A DNA stretch of 24,610 bases, taken from contig JBAYJY010000059.1 in assembly GCA_041664945.1 (NCBI GenBank), positions 1 through 24,610 of the forward strand, written 5' to 3'. Positions 22,816-24,610 of the stretch are shown piece by piece (position 1 is the first letter of the stretch; the number at the start of each line of letters is the position of its first letter). Position numbers and translations under genes: made by a program. The notes beneath the pieces were generated by a model that was not told where the DNA came from, did no database searches, and saw only the letters and a program-made list of their open reading frames with translations. The stretch is from JBAYJY01 sp041664945. GTDB taxonomy: Bacteria > UBP15 > UBA6099.

Positions 22816-24001
22816 CTCGGTTCTAATAGCTCTCAAATCGCTGCTCGGAAACAAAGTGCGTTCCGCGCTTACGCTGCTTGGCGTCATCTGCGGCGTGGCG
22901 TCTGTTGTCATCGTTCTGTCCGTCAGCGAAGGCCTGAAAAAGGACATGGAGAAGACTTTCGAGGACCTCGGCACGAACATCGTCGAGGTTTTCCCTAATT
23001 ATTCGGCAAAGGCCCGCAAAAGCATCAGGTTTTCAATGGCCGACATTGAGCTTCTCAAAGCGCGCTGCCCGTCCGCCGAACTGTTCTCCCCGAACGTCGG
23101 GCGCGAATGGACCGCAACTTACGGAAGATCATCGGAATCGGCCAACGTGAACGGCGTGTTGCCCGACTTCTTTAAGGTCAGAAAAACCAACAAGGTGGCT
23201 ATCGGGCAGGAGATTTCGCGCAGCGACGTGGACCAGAAGCGCCGCGTTGCCGTGATCGGCAGCGGAATCGTTGAAAAACTCTTTCAGGGGCGCAGCGTTC
23301 TCGGCCGCGATATCCGCATCAACCGCATTACCTTCACCGTCATCGGTTACATGGAGAAAAAAGAGGAAAACTATTACTGGGGCGACAACATCATTCTGAT
23401 TCCGCTACCTGTCGCTCAGAAAATGATCGGCTCTGACGAATTCTGGGGTTTCGACGTGAAAGCCCGCAGCGCGGAAGCTGTTCCGAACCTCAAGGATGAG
23501 ATCAGGCTTGCCCTGATGCGCGACCGCGGCTTCACGCCCGCCGAAGCGCAAGAGTTGATTCAAATCTACGACGCCGGCGCGTGGCAGAAGGAAAGCCGGC
23601 AGATGATCCACACCATAGTCATCTTTCTCGGCGTCATCGGCGGCATTTCGCTGCTCATAGGCGGAATCGGAATCATGAACATCATGCTCGTCTCCGTCAT
23701 GGAGCGCATTCGCGAGATCGGCATCAGAAAAGCCGTCGGCGCGACCGAATTCGACATCATGTTCCAGTTTATCGTCGAGGCGGTCACGCTTTGTGTTGTC
23801 GGCGGCCTGATCGGAGTCGCGCTTGGCTGGTTCGGAAACTCGCAACTCGAAAAGCTGCCGCAATTCATCAAGCTGCCGATGTCGGTTAAAACATGCGCGA
23901 TCGCGCTTTCGGTCAGCATCGCTGTAGGCCTGATCTCCGGACTCTGGCCCGCCGCGAAGGCCGCGCGTCTGAATCCCATCGAGGCGCTGAGGCATGAGTA
24001 G
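22808..24001 (+). CDS. MacB-like ABC transporter permease (FtsX family)
   Basis: A 397-residue inner-membrane subunit with the four-helix FtsX/MacB layout. One N-terminal helix (TLLGVICGVASVVIVLSVSEG, about 22-42) precedes a large periplasmic domain (about 45-265). Three C-terminal helices surround the FtsX signature RIREIGIRKAVGAT. It would couple ATP hydrolysis to motion of the periplasmic domain and push substrate into the MacA/TolC channel. Start ATG 22808 lies within the end of the ATPase gene; a longer frame from 22778 is not needed. The TolC-like gene follows after 49 bp with its own ribosome site. Confidence 0.94.
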   Translation: MFNSVLIALKSLLGNKVRSALTLLGVICGVASVVIVLSVSEGLKKDMEKTFEDLGTNIVEVFPNYSAKARKSIRFSMADIELLKARCPSAELFSPNVGREWTATYGRSSESANVNGVLPDFFKVRKTNKVAIGQEISRSDVDQKRRVAVIGSGIVEKLFQGRSVLGRDIRINRITFTVIGYMEKKEENYYWGDNIILIPLPVAQKMIGSDEFWGFDVKARSAEAVPNLKDEIRLALMRDRGFTPAEAQELIQIYDAGAWQKESRQMIHTIVIFLGVIGGISLLIGGIGIMNIMLVSVMERIREIGIRKAVGATEFDIMFQFIVEAVTLCVVGGLIGVALGWFGNSQLEKLPQFIKLPMSVKTCAIALSVSIAVGLISGLWPAAKAARLNPIEALRHE

Positions 24002-24050
24002 CGCGGGCGCAGTATCGAAATCTTATGAGATTAAATCAAGGAGAACCCGG

Positions 24051-24610
24051 ATGTCGAAGGCGAATCTAAAGAAAAACTTCAAAATTCGATATTCCTTGTT
24101 CGATATTCGATATTCCTTTTTTAGTGTTTTCTCGTTTCCATGCATAGCGGCTATCACAATTATTGCCTTGTTTTCGGTCTTGTTTTTTGCTCTTCCGGCG
24201 GCGGCGCAGCAAGCAGCGCCTGAATCCGCCTCGCTCGACGAGCTTATAAGCCTTTCGCTCCAAAACGATTCGAATTTCAGGCAACTCGCCGACCAGTACG
24301 GCGTGACGGCGCTGACTCTGGGCAAGGACCGGGACGCGCTGTGGCCCGCTCTGCGCCTCGGATACGACCACAACCGGTCAAGTTACCTCGATGAGATTTC
24401 CGGGCGGTATACGGTCAATGTAGGGGCTTCCTACCCGCTGCGGGACGGCGGCCGCCGGCGCCGGCAGATCGTTTACGATCGCGGCCTGCTCGATTCGCTC
24501 GACCGCCGCATCTCCGCCTATCGCCGCGACCGCGCCATGGAGGTCTTCAAAAAGTATGTCGACCTGCTCGCCGGAACCGCGAACATCGATGTTCTCGACC
24601 AGGCTATCGC
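24051..24610 (+). CDS. TolC-like outer-membrane efflux protein, 3' truncated
   Basis: The frame starts at ATG 24051 after AAGGAG and stays open to the window end (186 full codons). A long signal sequence runs to about residue 60: charged start, unusual segment KIRYSLFDIRYSFF (residues 11-24), then a hydrophobic core (about 32-57) ending LPAAA. The mature part matches the start of outer-membrane efflux proteins: SLDELISLSLQNDSNFRQLADQYGV, then LWPALRLGYDHNRSSY, ASYPLRDGGRRRRQI, and a long helix. The family forms a trimeric channel through the outer membrane, completing a MacA-MacB-TolC pump. The N-terminal oddity is encoded by a heptanucleotide repeat (24084-24118), so the true start or signal may differ. 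Confidence 0.85.
   Translation, partial: MSKANLKKNFKIRYSLFDIRYSFFSVFSFPCIAAITIIALFSVLFFALPAAAQQAAPESASLDELISLSLQNDSNFRQLADQYGVTALTLGKDRDALWPALRLGYDHNRSSYLDEISGRYTVNVGASYPLRDGGRRRRQIVYDRGLLDSLDRRISAYRRDRAMEVFKKYVDLLAGTANIDVLDQAI
24084..24118. repeat. Heptanucleotide array 5 (ATTCGAT), inside the TolC-like gene
   Basis: Five 7-bp units in register: ATTCGAT, ATTCCTT, GTTCGAT, ATTCGAT, ATTCCTT. It overlaps codons 12-23 of the TolC-like frame and is translated there without a stop. Confidence 0.7.

Overview
The window is a GC-rich bacterial chromosome segment. It comes from a diderm organism: there is an outer-membrane TolC-type protein, a MacA/MacB-like export pump, a lipid II flippase (MurJ) and dTDP-rhamnose genes for surface polysaccharide. 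It looks like an uncultured or environmental lineage with single genes in loosely packed intergenic DNA full of short repeats. I cannot name the phylum from sequence alone. I see no plasmid, phage, transposase or CRISPR genes, and nothing suggests recent mobile DNA.

Layout. 1-2097: 3' part of a large (alpha/alpha)-barrel carbohydrate-active-like protein. 2.1-2.3 kb: REP-like palindromes. 2.3-3.4 kb (-): A24 prepilin peptidase-like membrane protease. 3.6-4.8 kb (+): GT4-like glycosyltransferase. 4.9-6.0 kb (-): a 65-aa protein of unknown function, tRNA-Arg(CCG), two operator-like palindromes, an XRE regulator and its terminator. 6.1-7.1 kb (+): metal-dependent amidohydrolase. 7.1-11.2 kb (+): a repeat, then a strong promoter, an isoleucine-rich leader peptide, alternative hairpins with an intrinsic terminator, and ileS. 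11.2-13.7 kb (-): a cupredoxin and a Uup-type ABC-F ATPase. 13.7-14.2 kb: an intergenic patch with several different heptanucleotide repeat arrays. 14.2-18.7 kb (+): rsmA/ksgA, rfbB, rfbD, murJ. 18.8-20.6 kb (+): SAM methyltransferase and secreted sialidase. 20.8-24.6 kb (+): MacA-like adaptor, separate MacB-like ATPase and permease, and a TolC-like protein that runs off the end.

The most interesting find is upstream of ileS. Positions 7253-7489 have the architecture of a ribosome-mediated transcription attenuator. A near-consensus promoter is followed by a 20-codon ORF with a good Shine-Dalgarno, six Ile codons (four in a row: ATC ATC ATT ATA), and a stop codon in the loop of a strong hairpin. 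RNA segments then follow that can form a 1:2 pairing over the leader peptide, a 2:3 antiterminator, or a 3:4 rho-independent terminator. This would couple isoleucyl-tRNA synthetase expression to charged tRNA-Ile without a T-box. The IleRS downstream is itself unusual: about 155 extra residues after the HIGH region carry degenerate copies of a neighbouring helical motif.

Other notable features are at least five unrelated 7-bp repeat arrays (one translated inside the TolC-like signal sequence), paired TTAA-centred palindromes 21 bp apart before the XRE gene, and a complete sialidase active site. All structural and regulatory claims were derived by hand; no folding program or database search was run.
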